This document shows positions 1 through 11,361 of a DNA stretch of 64,000 bases, one piece after another; within the stretch, counting starts at the first letter, position 1; every line of letters starts with the position of its first letter. Both the position numbers and the translations under genes were made by a program. Source of the DNA: Myxocyprinus asiaticus. Its lineage: Eukaryota; Chordata; Actinopteri; Cypriniformes; Catostomidae. Under the pieces are notes generated by a model. That model had not been told where the DNA came from. It was given only the letters and a program-made list of their open reading frames with translations, and made no database searches. Location: positions 27,400,744 through 27,464,743 of the forward strand of contig NC_059349.1 of NCBI RefSeq assembly GCF_019703515.2, in the 5' to 3' direction.

Positions 1-395
1 CCCTTTTCAGGAGTGGTGTTCAGAGATGGCCAGAGTGGCAGCTCTTGAGGAGGGGGTATCCAGAAGACTGGGGAGTCTGGACATGTTTGCAAAGAAGTGG
101 GGCAGATATCTGTCTTTTTTGGAGGGCTCTCGGGGAGGGACAGTGGAGAGAGAGGTGTAGGGGTTTTATGTGTGTGATTGTTTTGTTTTTTTTTATTTTG
201 TATTAATTTATTTATTTTTGTTGTGCGTCTATGGTTGTGTGACCACTGGGGTGTTGTTGGGGGTCGGGTGGGGGACTGGGGGGGGTAGTGGGGGTAGTAT
301 ATTGATTCTGTATATGTGTGTTCTGCTATGTATATACTGTATTTAATGGTTGAATCAATAAAAAAATGTTAATCGGAAAACATGTGTAAATATTT
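1..395 (+). mobile_element. 3' end of a non-LTR (LINE) retrotransposon
   Basis: The window opens inside a LINE. An open frame ends at 160 and is followed by a T/G-rich 3' untranslated stretch. An AATAAA-containing A-rich end lies near 355-366. The 5' part lies outside the window, so neither the full length nor the clade can be given. Confidence 0.55.
2..160 (+). CDS. LINE ORF2 C-terminal fragment (reverse transcriptase polyprotein), partial
   Basis: The frame is open from the window edge to a TAG at 158-160, giving 52 residues. It is rich in charged and aromatic residues (WCSEMARVAALEEGVSRRLG, then FAKKWGRYLSFLEG). That pattern resembles the extreme C-terminus of L1/Tx1-type fish LINE ORF2 proteins, which usually end with a short Trp/Leu-rich tail. 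No catalytic motif is inside the window, so this call rests on general resemblance and on the LINE-like 3' end that follows. Confidence 0.45.
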   Translation, partial: PFQEWCSEMARVAALEEGVSRRLGSLDMFAKKWGRYLSFLEGSRGGTVEREV

Positions 396-439
396 GTATG
401 AACATAATATTTGTATGAACATTGATTCAACAACTAAGA

Positions 440-1735
440 CATAAGGGGTTGGGGGAACAAAATCAAAAGTAACAGTCAGTATCTGGTGTGGCCACCAGCT
501 GCATTAAGTACTGCAGTGCATCTCCTCCTCATGGACTACACCAGATTTGCCAGTTCTTGCTGCAAGATGTTACCCCACACTTCAACCAAGGCACTTGCAA
601 GTTCCCGGACATTTCTGGGGGGAATGGCCATAGCCCTCACCCTCCGATCCAACAGGTCCCAGACGTGCTTAATGGGATTGAGATCCAGGCTTTTTGCTGG
701 CCATGGCAGAACACTGACATTCTTGTCTTGCAGGAAATCATGCACAGAATGAGCAGTATGGTTGGTGGCATTGTCATGCTGGAGGGTCATATCAGGATGA
801 GCCTGCACGAAGGGTACCACATGAGTGAGGAGGATGTCTTCTCTGTAACGCACAGCATTGAGATTGCCTGCAATGACACAAGCGCAGTCCGATGATGCTG
901 TGACATACCACCCCAGACCATGACGGACCCTCCACCTCCAAATCAATCCCGTTCTAGAGTACAGGCCTCGGAGTAAAGCTCATTCCTTCGACGATAAACA
1001 CAAGTCCAACCATCACCCCTGGTGAGACAAAACCGCGACTCGTCAGTGAAGAGCACTTTTTGCCAGTCCTGTCTGGTCCAGCGAAGGTGGTTTTGTGTCC
1101 ATAAGCGACGTTGTTGCCGGTGATATCTGGTAAGGACCTGCCTTACAACAGACCTACAAGCCCTCAGTCCAGCCTCTCTCAGCCTATTGCGGACAGTCTG
1201 AGCACTGATGGAGGGATTGTACGTTCCTGGTGTATCTTGGGCAGTTGTTGTTGCCAACCTGTACCTGTCACCGCAGGTGTGATATTCAGATGTACCGATC
1301 CTGTGCAGGTGTTGTTACACATGGTCTGCCACCGTGAGGACGATCAGCTGTCCTTCCTCTCTCCCTGTAGTGCTGTCTTAGGTGTCTCACAGTACGGACA
1401 TTGCAATTTATTGCCCTGGCCACATCTGCAGTCCACATGCCTCCATGCAGCAAGGCACATTCATGCAGATGAACAGGGACCCTGTGCATCTTTCTTTTGG
1501 TGTTTTTCAGAGTCAGTAGAAAGGTCTCTATAGTGTTCCTAGTTTTTATAACAGTGACCATAATTGCCTACCTTCTGTAAGCTGTTAGTGTCTTAACGAC
1601 CATTCCACAGGTGCATGTTCGTTAATTGTTTATGGTCCATTGAACAAGCATGGGAAAACATTGTTTAAACACTTTACAATAAAGATCTGTAAAGTTATTT
1701 GGATTTTTACAAAATTATCTTTAAAATACAGAGCT
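440..1735 (-). mobile_element. Tc1-like DNA transposon, decayed, minus strand
   Basis: About 1.3 kb that reads on the minus strand as a Tc1-like element: a 5' non-coding end near 1735, a transposase relic, and a 3' end near 440-480. The outer terminal repeats are too degraded to place exactly. The frame is disrupted and a catalytic residue is lost, so this copy is dead. Confidence 0.75.
536..1561 (-). pseudogene. Tc1-like transposase relic (three frames)
   Basis: Three minus-strand pieces, 1561-1286, 1257-943 and 946-536, make up one transposase of the Tc1/mariner DDE superfamily, broken by a stop and frameshifts. The first piece holds the paired helix-turn-helix region (CNVRTVRHLRQHYRERGRT). 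The second holds the first catalytic Asp in LFTDESRF. The third holds the second Asp in QHDNATNHTAH and the usual DLNPI.H.W block. In that block the catalytic Glu is replaced by Lys (NPIKHVW, codon AAG). Frame breaks and active-site loss agree that this is a fossil. The family is widespread in fish genomes. Confidence 0.85.
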
Positions 1736-1740
1736 GTATA

Positions 1741-2160
1741 TTTCAATGTTTAGTCAGGTGAACAATCAACAGCAATACTTCTATCCATCATAGCCTCATT
1801 TTCATTCAGGTCAAAAATCCGTAGCATGCTAATCTTTATTCATTTCTGTCTAAGTCCTTGTTCTGGCATTTTAATTTGTCTTTTTTCAATTTTTTCATTG
1901 TATTGACAGTATCCTACCTGCCATGACCACCCGTGTGTGGAGGGTGTTCATTTGTTTGTTGAATTATGAAAACCTGACAAAAATGAACCAAATAGTTTTC
2001 TTTTAAATGTTGTTTAAAAAAAATGCCTTTAAATTTATGCCATTAGGTTTTTGTCCCACTCCATTATATTACTGTGTTTTTGGCCAGGTGGCAGTTACCT
2101 GATGTGACCGTAATGAAACTAGTTACTATGGAAAGCCATTAACCTCTTTTAAACTAATTT
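1741..2160. other. Unassigned intergenic stretch
   Basis: AT-rich sequence between the Tc1-like relic and the SINE. I see no credible open frame and no terminal repeats. Confidence 0.5.
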
Positions 2161-2164
2161 TTGC

Positions 2165-2360
2165 AGTGGTGGTGGCATAGTGGGCTAGAGCACATAACTG
2201 GTAATCAGAGGGTTGCTGGTTCAATCCCCACAGCCATCACCATTGTGTCCTTGAGCAAGGCACTTAACTCTAGGTTGCTCCAAGGGGATTGTCCCTGTAA
2301 TAAGTGCACTGTAAGTTGCTTTGAATAAAAGCATCTCCCAAATGCATAAATGTCAAATGT
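2165..2360 (+). mobile_element. tRNA-derived SINE
   Basis: The head has a box-A-like segment (GGCATAGTGGGCTAGAGC) and a box-B-like GGTTCAATCCC, so it descends from a tRNA gene. The tail, GTAAGTTGCTTTGAATAAAAGC followed by an AAATGCATAAATGT end, is the LINE-type 3' tail common in fish SINEs. It is not a functional tRNA gene: no acceptor stem closes and the body continues into SINE sequence. Confidence 0.8.
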
Positions 2361-3540
2361 CTTTCAATCTCTGTTTACCTACATTGCACCGCCTCTTTCT
2401 TTCTTATTTTTGCCTTTCTCCCTCCTGCAGTTGAGAGTCTGCTGTTCACCTGATATTGTTTTGTGGGTGTGTTTGTGAGAGAGATGTTTGCTTGCAGTTG
2501 TGATAAATGGCAATGCCTGCCATTTGAGCAAAGGTACGGCTGCTCTGGCACACCCTGCCATGGTAATTATTACAGACTCCATAGACCAGAGGTCTTGTGT
2601 CAGACAAGGCGGAAAATTGAAAATATAAATGATTTATGGTCCTCAGAAGTCTATCTTCTCCTCTGTCTTTGTTGTTGGCCACCGAGCGTCAGATACGCTG
2701 GAACGTCCTTTAGGGTGGCATCTTGCTCTTGTTCCTCAGTGATTAATCCATTTAGACACACTGGAGTGAAACTCTACCTCACCATGGAAAATGGATGGAT
2801 ACTGGAGTGGAAGGGCTCCAGGAAAATGCCTGCAGTTTGTTTGAAAAGCAGAATAAGCTGTCCATGGGTAAACTTATGGCTCTAGCTACAGAGCAGCTTG
2901 AGAAAAAAATACGGCTTGAATTATGACTTCAAAGTCTTAGTGGAGATGAGGCTTGTCATTTTAGCAAATTGCAGCTGAAGCAATCTCAGGTCTCTTGCAT
3001 GAGGTCTGATGAGCAATACTCCACACAGCTGTTAATCATACTGATGGTGTAACATAACTGCTTGCATATTCTGTGTACTGTAAAGCATATAAAATGTCAA
3101 AAACGTTATTACAAAACACACAGGTAGAAACCCAAATGGAATTTTTATTCCTCACATGTAGCTCTTCCATAACTCAGAGATTTAATGGAGCTCTCATTTA
3201 GGGTTCATTTACGTATCAACTTCAGATGTTTGTCCTTCAATTCATAAAATTAGACAAAAATTGACATACAGTAAGGGAACACTGCAAAAAAAAAAAAAAA
3301 AAAATGTACTGAATATTTTTGTCTTATTTTGTCTCGGGGTCAAAAGTGTACTGATTAATAAAGACACACTGAAAGTGTAAGACATAAGCTGACAAATAGA
3401 GGGACATTTATAACAGCCACAAACAAGTGTAAACACAATTACCTAAAGTGCCAGAATAAAGGGTGAGTTGCATAATTAATTAATTAATTATATTCTTAAA
3501 ACAAGATCAAATTACTTGAGAAGCAGAATGACAGAAGACA
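2361..3540. other. Unassigned intergenic stretch
   Basis: No gene or clear transposon is visible. A 140-codon frame at 2463-2885 lacks family resemblance, repeats or exon signals and is taken as chance. An A-run lies at 3286-3304, and a short (TTAA)n run at 3475-3489. Confidence 0.45.
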
Positions 3541-4124
3541 TTAAAGGGATAGTTCACCCAAAAATGAAAATGTTCTTATCATTTACACACCCTCATGCCA
3601 TCCCAGATGTGTAGGACTTTCTTTCTTCTGCTCAACACAAAAAAGATTTTTAGGAGAATATTTCAACTATATGAAAAGTGTGGGTGAGAAACAGATAAAT
3701 ATTTAAGTCCTTTTTTTACTATAAATCTCCAATTTCACTTTCAAATTCTTCTTCTTTTGTTTTTGGTAATTTACATTCTTCATGCACATTGCCACCTACT
3801 GGGCAGGGAGGAACATTTGTGATAAAAACAGTCTTAAATATTGATCTGTTTCTCACCCACACCTGTCATATTGCTTCTGAAGATATAAATATAGATTTAA
3901 CTGCTGGAGTCTTATGGATTACTTTTATGCTGCCTTTATGTGCATTTTGGAGCTTCAAAGGTCTGATCACCATTCACTTGCATTGTATGAACCTGCAGAG
4001 CTTAAATATTCTTCTAAAAATCTTTGTGTGTGTTCACCAGGAGAAAGAAAGTCATACACATCTGGGATGGCATGAGGGTGAGTAAATGATGAGAGAATTT
4101 TCATTTTTGGGTGATCCCTTCAAG
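3541..4124. mobile_element. TTAA-flanked palindromic MITE (family 1, Angel-like), full length
   Basis: Starts TTAAAGGGATAGTTCACCC and ends with the degraded inverse GGGTGATCCCTTCAAG. The arms are inverted copies of each other: ..CTCATGCCATCCCAGATGTG.. on the left returns as ..CACATCTGGGATGGCATGAG.. on the right. TTAA at the ends fits a TTAA target duplication. The family resembles the palindromic Angel elements described from zebrafish; that name is from memory. It is non-coding. Confidence 0.8.
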
Positions 4125-4276
4125 TCTCGTTTTCAGAAAAGTCTAACAAATCCTAGTAGGTTTATGCTTAAAACAAGAAAAAAGTGGGTAAGAAAAATAA
4201 ACTGGTTTTCCCTTTAAATCAAGTTTTTTTTTCCTTACCCAACTGGCAAATTTTTTATTTATTTTTTTGTTATAAA

Positions 4277-4560
4277 CACTACAGCTGTGTCACAAATGAC
4301 GCACTATACACTATGCACTATGCACTTACAGAATACACTATGCACTCAGCCATGTAGTGTATGCATTTTCAAAGTGTAGTATTGTCCCAAATGGAACAAT
4401 TAACGTTCTCCGTTGTTTACAATTGTTTTGCCAGTACAGCAATGCAGCCAGGTAATTTCTAGTACACTTTTTTTTCAGTGTAAACGTAATACTCGCACTA
4501 CTTACACTACAAAATGGCGTAGAATAGTGCAGAAGTGTACTGTTTGGGACGCACCTTACA
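4277..4560. mobile_element. Possible small MITE with imperfect terminal inverted repeats
   Basis: Left end GTGTCACAAATGACGCACTA and right end GTACTGTTTGGGACGCACC are imperfect inverse copies, around repeated CACTATGCACT motifs. The size and layout suit a non-autonomous DNA transposon. The boundaries are approximate. Confidence 0.4.
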
Positions 4561-4849
4561 ACATTTTGTTCGATTTCTCTGAAAACAAGTCACAATATCG
4601 TATGAAGTTTTGCGTGTCAAGTAATTTTATCTTGTTTTAAGAATGTTTAGATATTTCTTTTCCATTAGAAAATAAGACAAAATATATATAATTTTGTTGG
4701 TAGTATATATAGTGCTATAAAATTATGTGGAATGGATAACATAGCTCAGATAATTCACATTGAAACTTTGGTTGCAAAAAGTTGACTTTACCCTAACTTT
4801 AGATTTGATATCTTGGCGAAGCCAAACACACTCTTGAGACGTTGTTGAG

Positions 4850-5120
4850 ATTTCATCTCAAACACGAGAGACATATCGCGATGTACTGCACTTGATTGGC
4901 TGAGTGATCATGACTGACACTTCAGTACACCGGAGAGGCCCCTCCCCTTCAAGCACACTGGTTTGTGACTAAACTCTCTACTGCGTTCTTGTTCAGTCTG
5001 TTTGAAGTAACAGAAAGGGAGAGAGAGAGTCTTTGACATTGTCCCGTAAAGTGTATTATTGTTTTGGAAGCCAAACAGCACAACGGATTTATCATGTGGG
5101 AATCACGTCTACCGGGGCAG
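4850..5120 (+). promoter_or_regulatory. Candidate pld1 promoter and non-coding first exon
   Basis: A non-repetitive block with an inverted CCAAT box (ATTGG at 4895-4899), a CCCCTCCCCTT motif (about 4938-4948) and a GA-rich stretch. It ends in a good splice donor, CAG|GTCAGT, with GT at 5121-5122. Mammalian PLD1 has non-coding 5' exons. This is the best upstream candidate, but the join to the coding exon is inferred. A short uATG at 5094-5096 stays open to the donor. Confidence 0.4.
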
Positions 5121-5773
5121 GTCAGTGAAACTTCTGTTATTGTTGTTATTTGCTCTGCTCCAAACTTTTTGTGTCAGAGTTAAAGGGAGTTAAGACTCGA
5201 AAGTTTCTTGCTCATGGGCAGGCAGAAACAGTCATTGAATGTGGACAGTTTTAACTGTGTGTTGTGTGTTTATACGAGTATGTGAATGTATGAAAAAGCC
5301 ATTCTGCTGCCGTTATGTCTTGGCTCCTGTCTCACCCCAGTGTGAGAGGCTTTTGTATCCGTGGTGGTGGAATGTGTGACCAATGCACAAGAGAGGAAAT
5401 TCAAGTTGGCTTTTCTCAGACTCCCAAACCGTTTCTACAGCTGTGACCAATCGCTGGAGTACACAACATTACAATGAAATACACTGTACTACATTTGAAC
5501 CCTCTGAAGCATGAATATCTTAATGTTTGTTTTAACTTCTAAACAACAATGTTATCATTACAAACCTGTCCATTACAATAGAAGATAATGGTAAATATTC
5601 CAGAGTTATATGGTGCTTTACAACTTTAGTCAGTCATGTTGAATTTATGATGTCATAAATATTAACTACAATGACATATGAGGATGGAGCGTAAGGGTCA
5701 AAGGTGATCACCCATGGTGGCTTGGATGTAACCTCAGACCCTAATGGTTGCTTTTATGGCATGTATCAGAGGG
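5121..5773. other. Proximal part of the putative first intron
   Basis: Sequence after the candidate donor. There is no open frame of note, no recognised repeat and no clear regulatory array. Confidence 0.4.
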
Positions 5774-7001
5774 TTAAATGAATGTTCTAAATTCAATCCA
5801 AGTTGAGCTCAATTGACAGCATTTGTGTCAAAATGTTGTTGCTAATTTAAAAAAACAGCAAAGGTTTCATTAAAGCACACAGTGGAAGTGAATGGGGGCC
5901 AGTCTGTTAACATTAAAATACACACTGTTTCAAAAGTATAGCCACAGGATGTAAACAATATATGCACTGACATGATTTTAATGTGAAAAAATGAGGGATT
6001 TGTAGGGTGTTCACACATTTACAAGATTAAAGGGCTTGCTGGCATTACGTTGTCATAAAAACAATGTTGTGATATTGGATATAGCTAAACACATATGAGG
6101 TTAGTAAGCTGTTTTATCACACTAAAATCCTGTTAACACTTATAATGTTTACATTTTGTGGCTGTACTTTTGAAACAGTATGTATATTAATGTTTATGGA
6201 CTGGCCCCATTCTCTTCCATTTTAAGTGCCTTAAAGGAATAGCTCACCCAAAAATGAAAATTCTCTCATTTACTCACCTTCATGCCATCCCTTTCTTTCT
6301 TCAGCTGAACACAGTTTTTTTTTTAGAAGAATATCTCAACTCTGTAGGTTTATCCAATGCAAGTGAATGGTGACCAGAAATTTGAAGCTCCAAAAAGCAC
6401 ACAAAAGCAGCATAAAAGTAATCCACACGACTCCAGCGTTTAAATCCATATCTTCAGAAGTAATATGATAGGTGTGAGTGAGAAACAGATACATTTTCAA
6501 TCCTTTTTTACTATACAGTAAATGCTCCTTCTTGACCAGTAGATGGTGATATGCATGAAGAATGCGAATCACCAAAAACAAAAGAAGAATTCTTAGAAGA
6601 GAAGAGCGTGAACATGAAAGTGAAAAAAAAAGAACTTAAATATTGATCTGTTTCTCACCCACACCAATCATATCACTTCTGAAGTATGGATTTAACCACT
6701 GTAGTCGTATGGATTACTTTTATGCTGCATTTATGTGCTTCTTGGAGCTTCAAAGTTCTGGCCACTGTTCTCTTGCATTGTGAGGACCTACAGAGCTGAG
6801 ATATTCTTCTAAAAATCTTAATTTGTGATCAGCAGAAGAAAGAAAGTCATACAGATCTAGGATGGAATGAAGGTGAATAAACGATGAAAGAATTTTAATT
6901 TTTGCAGGAAGAGTCGGATCCATTTTTGGTGCTAATCAACATTATGCCACAAATGCTGTCGATTGAGTTTAACTTGTATTGAAACCGGAACATTCCTTTA
7001 A
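5774..7001. mobile_element. TTAA-flanked palindromic MITE (family 2) carrying a nested family-1 MITE
   Basis: The right end reads TTGAAACCGGAACATTCCTTTAA. The left end is its inverse, TTAAATGAATGTTCTAAATTC. Sub-terminal blocks also mirror each other: CAATTGACAGCATTTGTG on the left and CACAAATGCTGTCGATTG on the right. Other copies lie at 18300-18721 and 20215-20840. A family-1 MITE interrupts this copy at 6231-6905. Confidence 0.65.
6231..6905. mobile_element. Palindromic MITE, family 1 (nested)
   Basis: Starts TTAAAGGAATAGCTCACCC. It has the family's usual sub-terminal block (CATGCCATCCC.TTTCTTTC) and the inverted block AGAAAGTCATACAGATCTAGG near 6840-6860. It sits inside the family-2 element, so it is the younger insertion. 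Confidence 0.7.
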
Positions 7002-8135
7002 CTCAAATGTTCTATTGAATTTACACGTCAAACATTTGAATGCTTTAATTGCTTGAAACGATAATGCAATTCACTCTTTATTCTGGCACTTTAGTAATTG
7101 TGTTTAAATTGGTTTGTGGCTGTTTTTAAAGGGCCCTCTATGTTGTCTGCTTATCTCTTTCACTTTCAGCATGTCATTCATTAATCAGCAAACATAAGAC
7201 TTCTGACCCTGAATTGCTGAGAACTTCAAGCTTTTATTGACACCTCATGGACAGACATGTTTTTAAAGGTGCACGATAGAACAAATGTTTGGTATCCAAG
7301 CTGTCCTGTAAAAAATTGCCTTCAGGTACAAAGTGCGGTTGCTCTGAAAACAGACATAAAGTAACAAGTCCTAGATCTCTTGGGAAAACTTTTTCTACCT
7401 TTAGAGGTAATATTTACAGTGTTTAGCAGGGGTAACAGTACTTTCCGCCTACATGCTGCCCTGAACAAAAGCTTTTTTTCTTTCTTTTTTTTTGCTACTT
7501 TGAAACTTGCATGGAGACCCAATCATTCCCAGATATGTACTGATAGCAAAACAAATCCTAATAAAACTTGAATTAATTATGTTTGTTATCAGTTATGACA
7601 TGGTGGCTCTCAGAGTAAGTTAGTGTCAGTTTTGCAGTGTTTTCATTCACACTGTTGACGTCTAACAATGGCACTCCATTTTCCCACAGTTCTTTGTCAC
7701 ATCAATACCCCAACACAAACAGGTGATTCCAGTTTCTGTAGTACATTTTTTCATACAGCTCTAACCCAAGTAGTTGCATAATATATTTTTGCTCTCATCC
7801 CAAAGGCCCTAAGCCTTCTCCATGACGATCGCAATGGGCAGGAACTTGTTGACAGGAAGCAGCGGCTGATATCCCATCCACAATGTGCAAAAGAAAATAA
7901 CATTCTCACTCACTCTTTTCTGTCATTATTATCTCTCTGTGTCTGTAACTCAGTATGCAAAATAAATGCATGTGAGCAACGGTTTTGTTCAGAGAGAGGA
8001 AAATTAGTATTGTGTGAGAGAAAATCATGAGGGCTCATTTCGCAATGTGTTGAATTGTTTATATTTATTTTGGCTGTCTAATGTAGCTCTTAAAAGTATC
8101 TTATACAGTTCACTTCACTGTCTCTCTATGTCTTG
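7002..8135. other. Unassigned intronic stretch
   Basis: Mostly AT-rich sequence within the putative first intron of pld1. No credible gene, RNA or repeat structure is seen. Short T-runs near 7470-7495 create chance frames on both strands. Confidence 0.4.
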
Positions 8136-8143
8136 CTTTACAT

Positions 8144-9319
8144 CAGTGGTTGTAGGTCTGACAACTGGTGAGTTGTGACCTGTGACTTGTGTGTGCCAAA
8201 AATGGTCACAGGTCAGTTCTGTTAGGGTCATGGACAGCAGGAAAAAACAGTGCTAAAAGCAGATATTAAAATAAAAATAATAATAATAATAAAAAAAAAA
8301 TGATTCAACTTTGGCACATTGAGTTAATTGAAGCCACATTTAACTTTATTTTTTTACATATATATATATTTTTTTATACCTTCGTACGTATTAAAGGGTG
8401 TTTCTCAAGTAACCTGTCGAGAAAACGTCCTGTTTAATCCCAAAAATGTCTGGTTTGAAAATTTTTCTATTTAACTCCAAATTAATAAAGAATATGTTCA
8501 ATTATATTTTGAATAAGGAAAATTAAGCCTACATTTTTGACCATTTATTTTTTTGCATTGTGACAATATTTTCACTTAAAGTGATAGTTCACACACACAC
8601 AAAAAAACTCTTTCATCATTTACTCACCCTCATGCCATCCCAGATGTGTATGACTTTCTTTCTTCAGCAGAACACATATAGAAGAAATATTGAAAAAATA
8701 TCTTGGCTCAGTAGGTCCTTAAAATGCAAGTGGATGGTGATCCGACCTTTTGAAGCTCCAAAAAGAATAGACAGTCAGCATAAACATCATCCATATGACT
8801 CCACTGGTTAAATTAATGTCTTCTAAAGTGAAATGATCGCTTTTGGTGCAAAAAATTTCAATATTGAAGTACTTTTGAACTATAAATAAATTTTACCGTA
8901 TTGCATTTAAAAAGTAACAAATATGCTGTTGTACAATGATTTTTAAAATTAAAGTCAGTGAAAATGAAAGGCAGTACCAAGGGAGTACTGCTATGATGTA
9001 ATATATATATATATATATATTATTATTATTTTTTTTATTTATATATTTTTTTCTGCACTGTGGTAATGAGAATTGGTGGGTAAAATGTGTGTAAAAAATC
9101 TTAATGGCCCTAAAACTAGGTTTTATTTTCTATATGCATAGAGTAATTTCTTATATGTTTATATAAGATGTTATAAGTAAAATAGGACCAGGATATTTTC
9201 TCCACTTGGTTTGTGTGAATCACCCCTATAAACAATTTTGGTTCATGTGTTTGGTTGCCACTTGATGTATAATGTAGAGACTGCATGGGTCCTGAAGCAA
9301 AACCAGTTGAGAACACCTG
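8144..9319. mobile_element. Non-autonomous hAT-type element with 8-bp target duplication
   Basis: The left end is CAGTGGTTGTAGG and the right end AACCAGTTGAGAACACCTG, an imperfect inverted pair of the kind seen in hAT elements. The flanking octamers match at 7 of 8 bases: CTTTACAT at 8136-8143 and CTCTACAT at 9320-9327. A family-1 MITE half-copy interrupts it near 8576. A (TA)n run lies at 9000-9020. There is no transposase frame. Confidence 0.6.
8576..8890. mobile_element. Half-copy of palindromic MITE family 1
   Basis: Starts TTAAAGTGATAGTTCACAC and continues through the CTCATGCCATCCCAGATGTG block. The closing inverted arm is missing, so the copy is one-armed. The right edge is approximate. 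Confidence 0.6.
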
Positions 9320-9569
9320 CTCTACATTATAAACCTTTAATGAATTGCAATGTAAAAGATGCAGAGATTTAAAATGCTTTTGTGTTTGTTTTCGTCAGAC
9401 TAAGAGCTTGAAGTTTTTTGTGCATCCTCTTCAATTCATACCTCAGACGTACCTCTGAGACAGCTGTTGGTCAAATATATTGCGTGGAGATAAAGTTTTG
9501 CCTATAGGGAAAAGTAAATGATTTTTCCATTAGTCTTAAAAGACAGCTTTTTAAATATGTTCAATTCAG

Positions 9570-9804
9570 TTTTTATTTATTTATTATATATTTTGCACAT
9601 ATACAGTGAAATTCTTTTTTTCACATATCCCAACTAAGCTGGGGTCAAAGTGCAGGGTCAGCCACGATACAGTGCCCTTGGAGCAGATACGGTCAAGGGC
9701 CTTGCTCAAGGGCCCAACAGTGGCATCTTGGTGGTGCTGGGGCTTGAACCCCCAACCTTCTGATCAGTAACCCAGAGCCTTAACCGATGAATCACCACTG
9801 CCCC
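9570..9804 (-). mobile_element. tRNA-derived SINE, minus strand
   Basis: Read on the minus strand, the head is GGCAGTGGTGATTCATCGGT followed by a box-B-like GGTTCAAGCCCC. The body includes GGGCCCTTGAGCAAGGCCC and the tail ends in AATAAATAAA. It is a different SINE type from the one at 2165. Confidence 0.75.
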
Positions 9805-9981
9805 TATAAAGGAGCCCCTATAAAATATGCCCCAAAGGAGCATATGCAGGATCAGGCCAGTCTTTTCCAGATAAATGGTTGGACTGTATACCCTAAACAG
9901 TCAACAGAACACTAGAGCTAACACACAGAATAGAGCTTTGTCTGTGAAATCACACTTATCCGTCATCAAACTGTAAATATA

Positions 9982-10182
9982 CAGGTGCATCTCAATAAAT
10001 TAGAATGTCGTGGAAAATTTCATTTATTTCAGTAATTCAACTCAAATTGTGAAACTCGTGTATTAAATAAATTCAATGCACACAGACTGAAGTAGTTTAA
10101 GTCTTTGGTTCTTTTAATTGTGATGATTTTAGCTCACATTTAACAAAAACCCACCAATTCACTATCTCAAAAAATTAGAATA
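9982..10182 (+). repeat. Left terminal inverted repeat of intact Tc1-like element
   Basis: Pairs with 11362-11562. It begins CAGGTGCATCTCAATAAATT and ends at ..AAAAAATTAGAATA. The internal block near 10150, ACCCACCAATTCACTATCTC, recurs inverted on the right, so transposase could bind both the outer and inner ends. Confidence 0.85.
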
Positions 10183-10244
10183 TGGTGACATGCCAATCAG
10201 CTAATCAACTCAAAACACCTGCAAAGGTTTCCTGAGCCTTCAAA

Positions 10245-11282
10245 ATGGTCTCTCAGTTTGGTTCACTAGGCTACACAATCATGGGGAAGACTGCTGATCT
10301 GACAGTTATCCAGAAGACAATCATTGACACCCTTCACAAGGAGGGTAAGCCACAAACATTCATTGCCAAAGAAGCTGGCTGTTCACAGAGTGCTGTATCC
10401 AAGCATGTTAACAGAAAGTTGAGTGGAAGGAAAAAGTGTGGAAGAAAAAGATGCATAACCAACCGAGAGAACCGCAGCCTTATGATTGTCAAGCAAAATC
10501 GATTCAAGAATTTGTGTGAACTTCACAAGGAATGGACTGAGGCTGGGGTCAAGGCATCAAGAGCCACCACACACAGACGTGTCAAGGAATTTGGCTACAG
10601 TTGTCGTATTCCTCTTGTTAAGCCACTCCTGAACCACAGACAACGTCAAAGGCGTCTTACCTGGGCTAAGGAGAAGAAGAACTGGACTGTTTCCCAGTGT
10701 TCCAAAGTCCTCTTTTCAGATGAGAGCAAGTTTTGTATTTCATTTGGAAACCAAGGTCCTAGAGTCTGGAGGAAGGGTGGAGAAGCTCATAGCCCAAGTT
10801 GCTTGAAGTCCAGTGTTAAGTTTCCACAGTCTGTGATGATTTGGGGTGCAATGTCATCTGCTGGTGTTGGTCCATTGTGTTTTTTGAAAACCAAAGTCAC
10901 TGCACCCGTTTACCAAGAAATTTTGGAGCACTTCATGCTTCCTTCTGCTGACCAGCTTTTTAAAGATGCTGATTTCATTTTCCAGCAGGATTTGGCACCT
11001 GCCCACACTGCCAAAAGCACCAAAAGTTGGTTAAATGACCATGGTGTTGGTGTTCTTGACTGGCCAGTAAACTCACCAGACCTGAACCCCATAGAGAATC
11101 TATGGGGTATTGTCAAGAGGAAAATGAGAAACAAGAGACCAAAAAATGCAGATGAGCTGAAGGCCACTGTCAAAGAAACCTGGGCTTCCATACCACCTCA
11201 GCAGTGCCACAAACTGATCACCTCCATGCCACGCCGAATTGAGGCAGTAATTAAAGCAAAAGGAGCCCCTACCAAGTACTGA
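10245..11282 (+). CDS. Tc1-like transposase, intact (DD34E)
   Basis: Cut-and-paste transposase of the Tc1 branch of Tc1/mariner; it would act in the nucleus on the flanking inverted repeats. The frame is 345 codons with no stops. A second ATG at 10281 (MGKTADL..) gives 333 residues and better matches where such proteins usually start. The N-terminal part (about 20-115) looks like the paired helix-turn-helix DNA-binding region, with a basic GRKKCGRKR stretch (about 61-69). The catalytic triad is complete: D159 in LFSDESKF, D249 in FQQDLAPAHTA and E284 in SPDLNPIENLW. Exactly 34 residues separate the last two, as expected for DD34E. The C-terminus, KAKGAPTKY, is typical. Activity is inferred, not shown. 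Confidence 0.93.
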   Translation: MVSQFGSLGYTIMGKTADLTVIQKTIIDTLHKEGKPQTFIAKEAGCSQSAVSKHVNRKLSGRKKCGRKRCITNRENRSLMIVKQNRFKNLCELHKEWTEAGVKASRATTHRRVKEFGYSCRIPLVKPLLNHRQRQRRLTWAKEKKNWTVSQCSKVLFSDESKFCISFGNQGPRVWRKGGEAHSPSCLKSSVKFPQSVMIWGAMSSAGVGPLCFLKTKVTAPVYQEILEHFMLPSADQLFKDADFIFQQDLAPAHTAKSTKSWLNDHGVGVLDWPVNSPDLNPIENLWGIVKRKMRNKRPKNADELKATVKETWASIPPQQCHKLITSMPRRIEAVIKAKGAPTKY

Positions 11283-11361
11283 GTACATATACAGTAAATT
11301 AACATACTTTCCAGAAGGCCAACAATTCACTAAAAATGTTTTTTTTATTGGTCTTATGATG

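Noticed and set aside
1111..1533. 140-codon plus-strand frame
   Set aside because: Antisense shadow of the minus-strand Tc1 transposase relic.
2463..2885. 140-codon plus-strand frame
   Set aside because: No family motif, Cys-rich by chance, no exon signals, and surrounded by non-coding repeat-type sequence.
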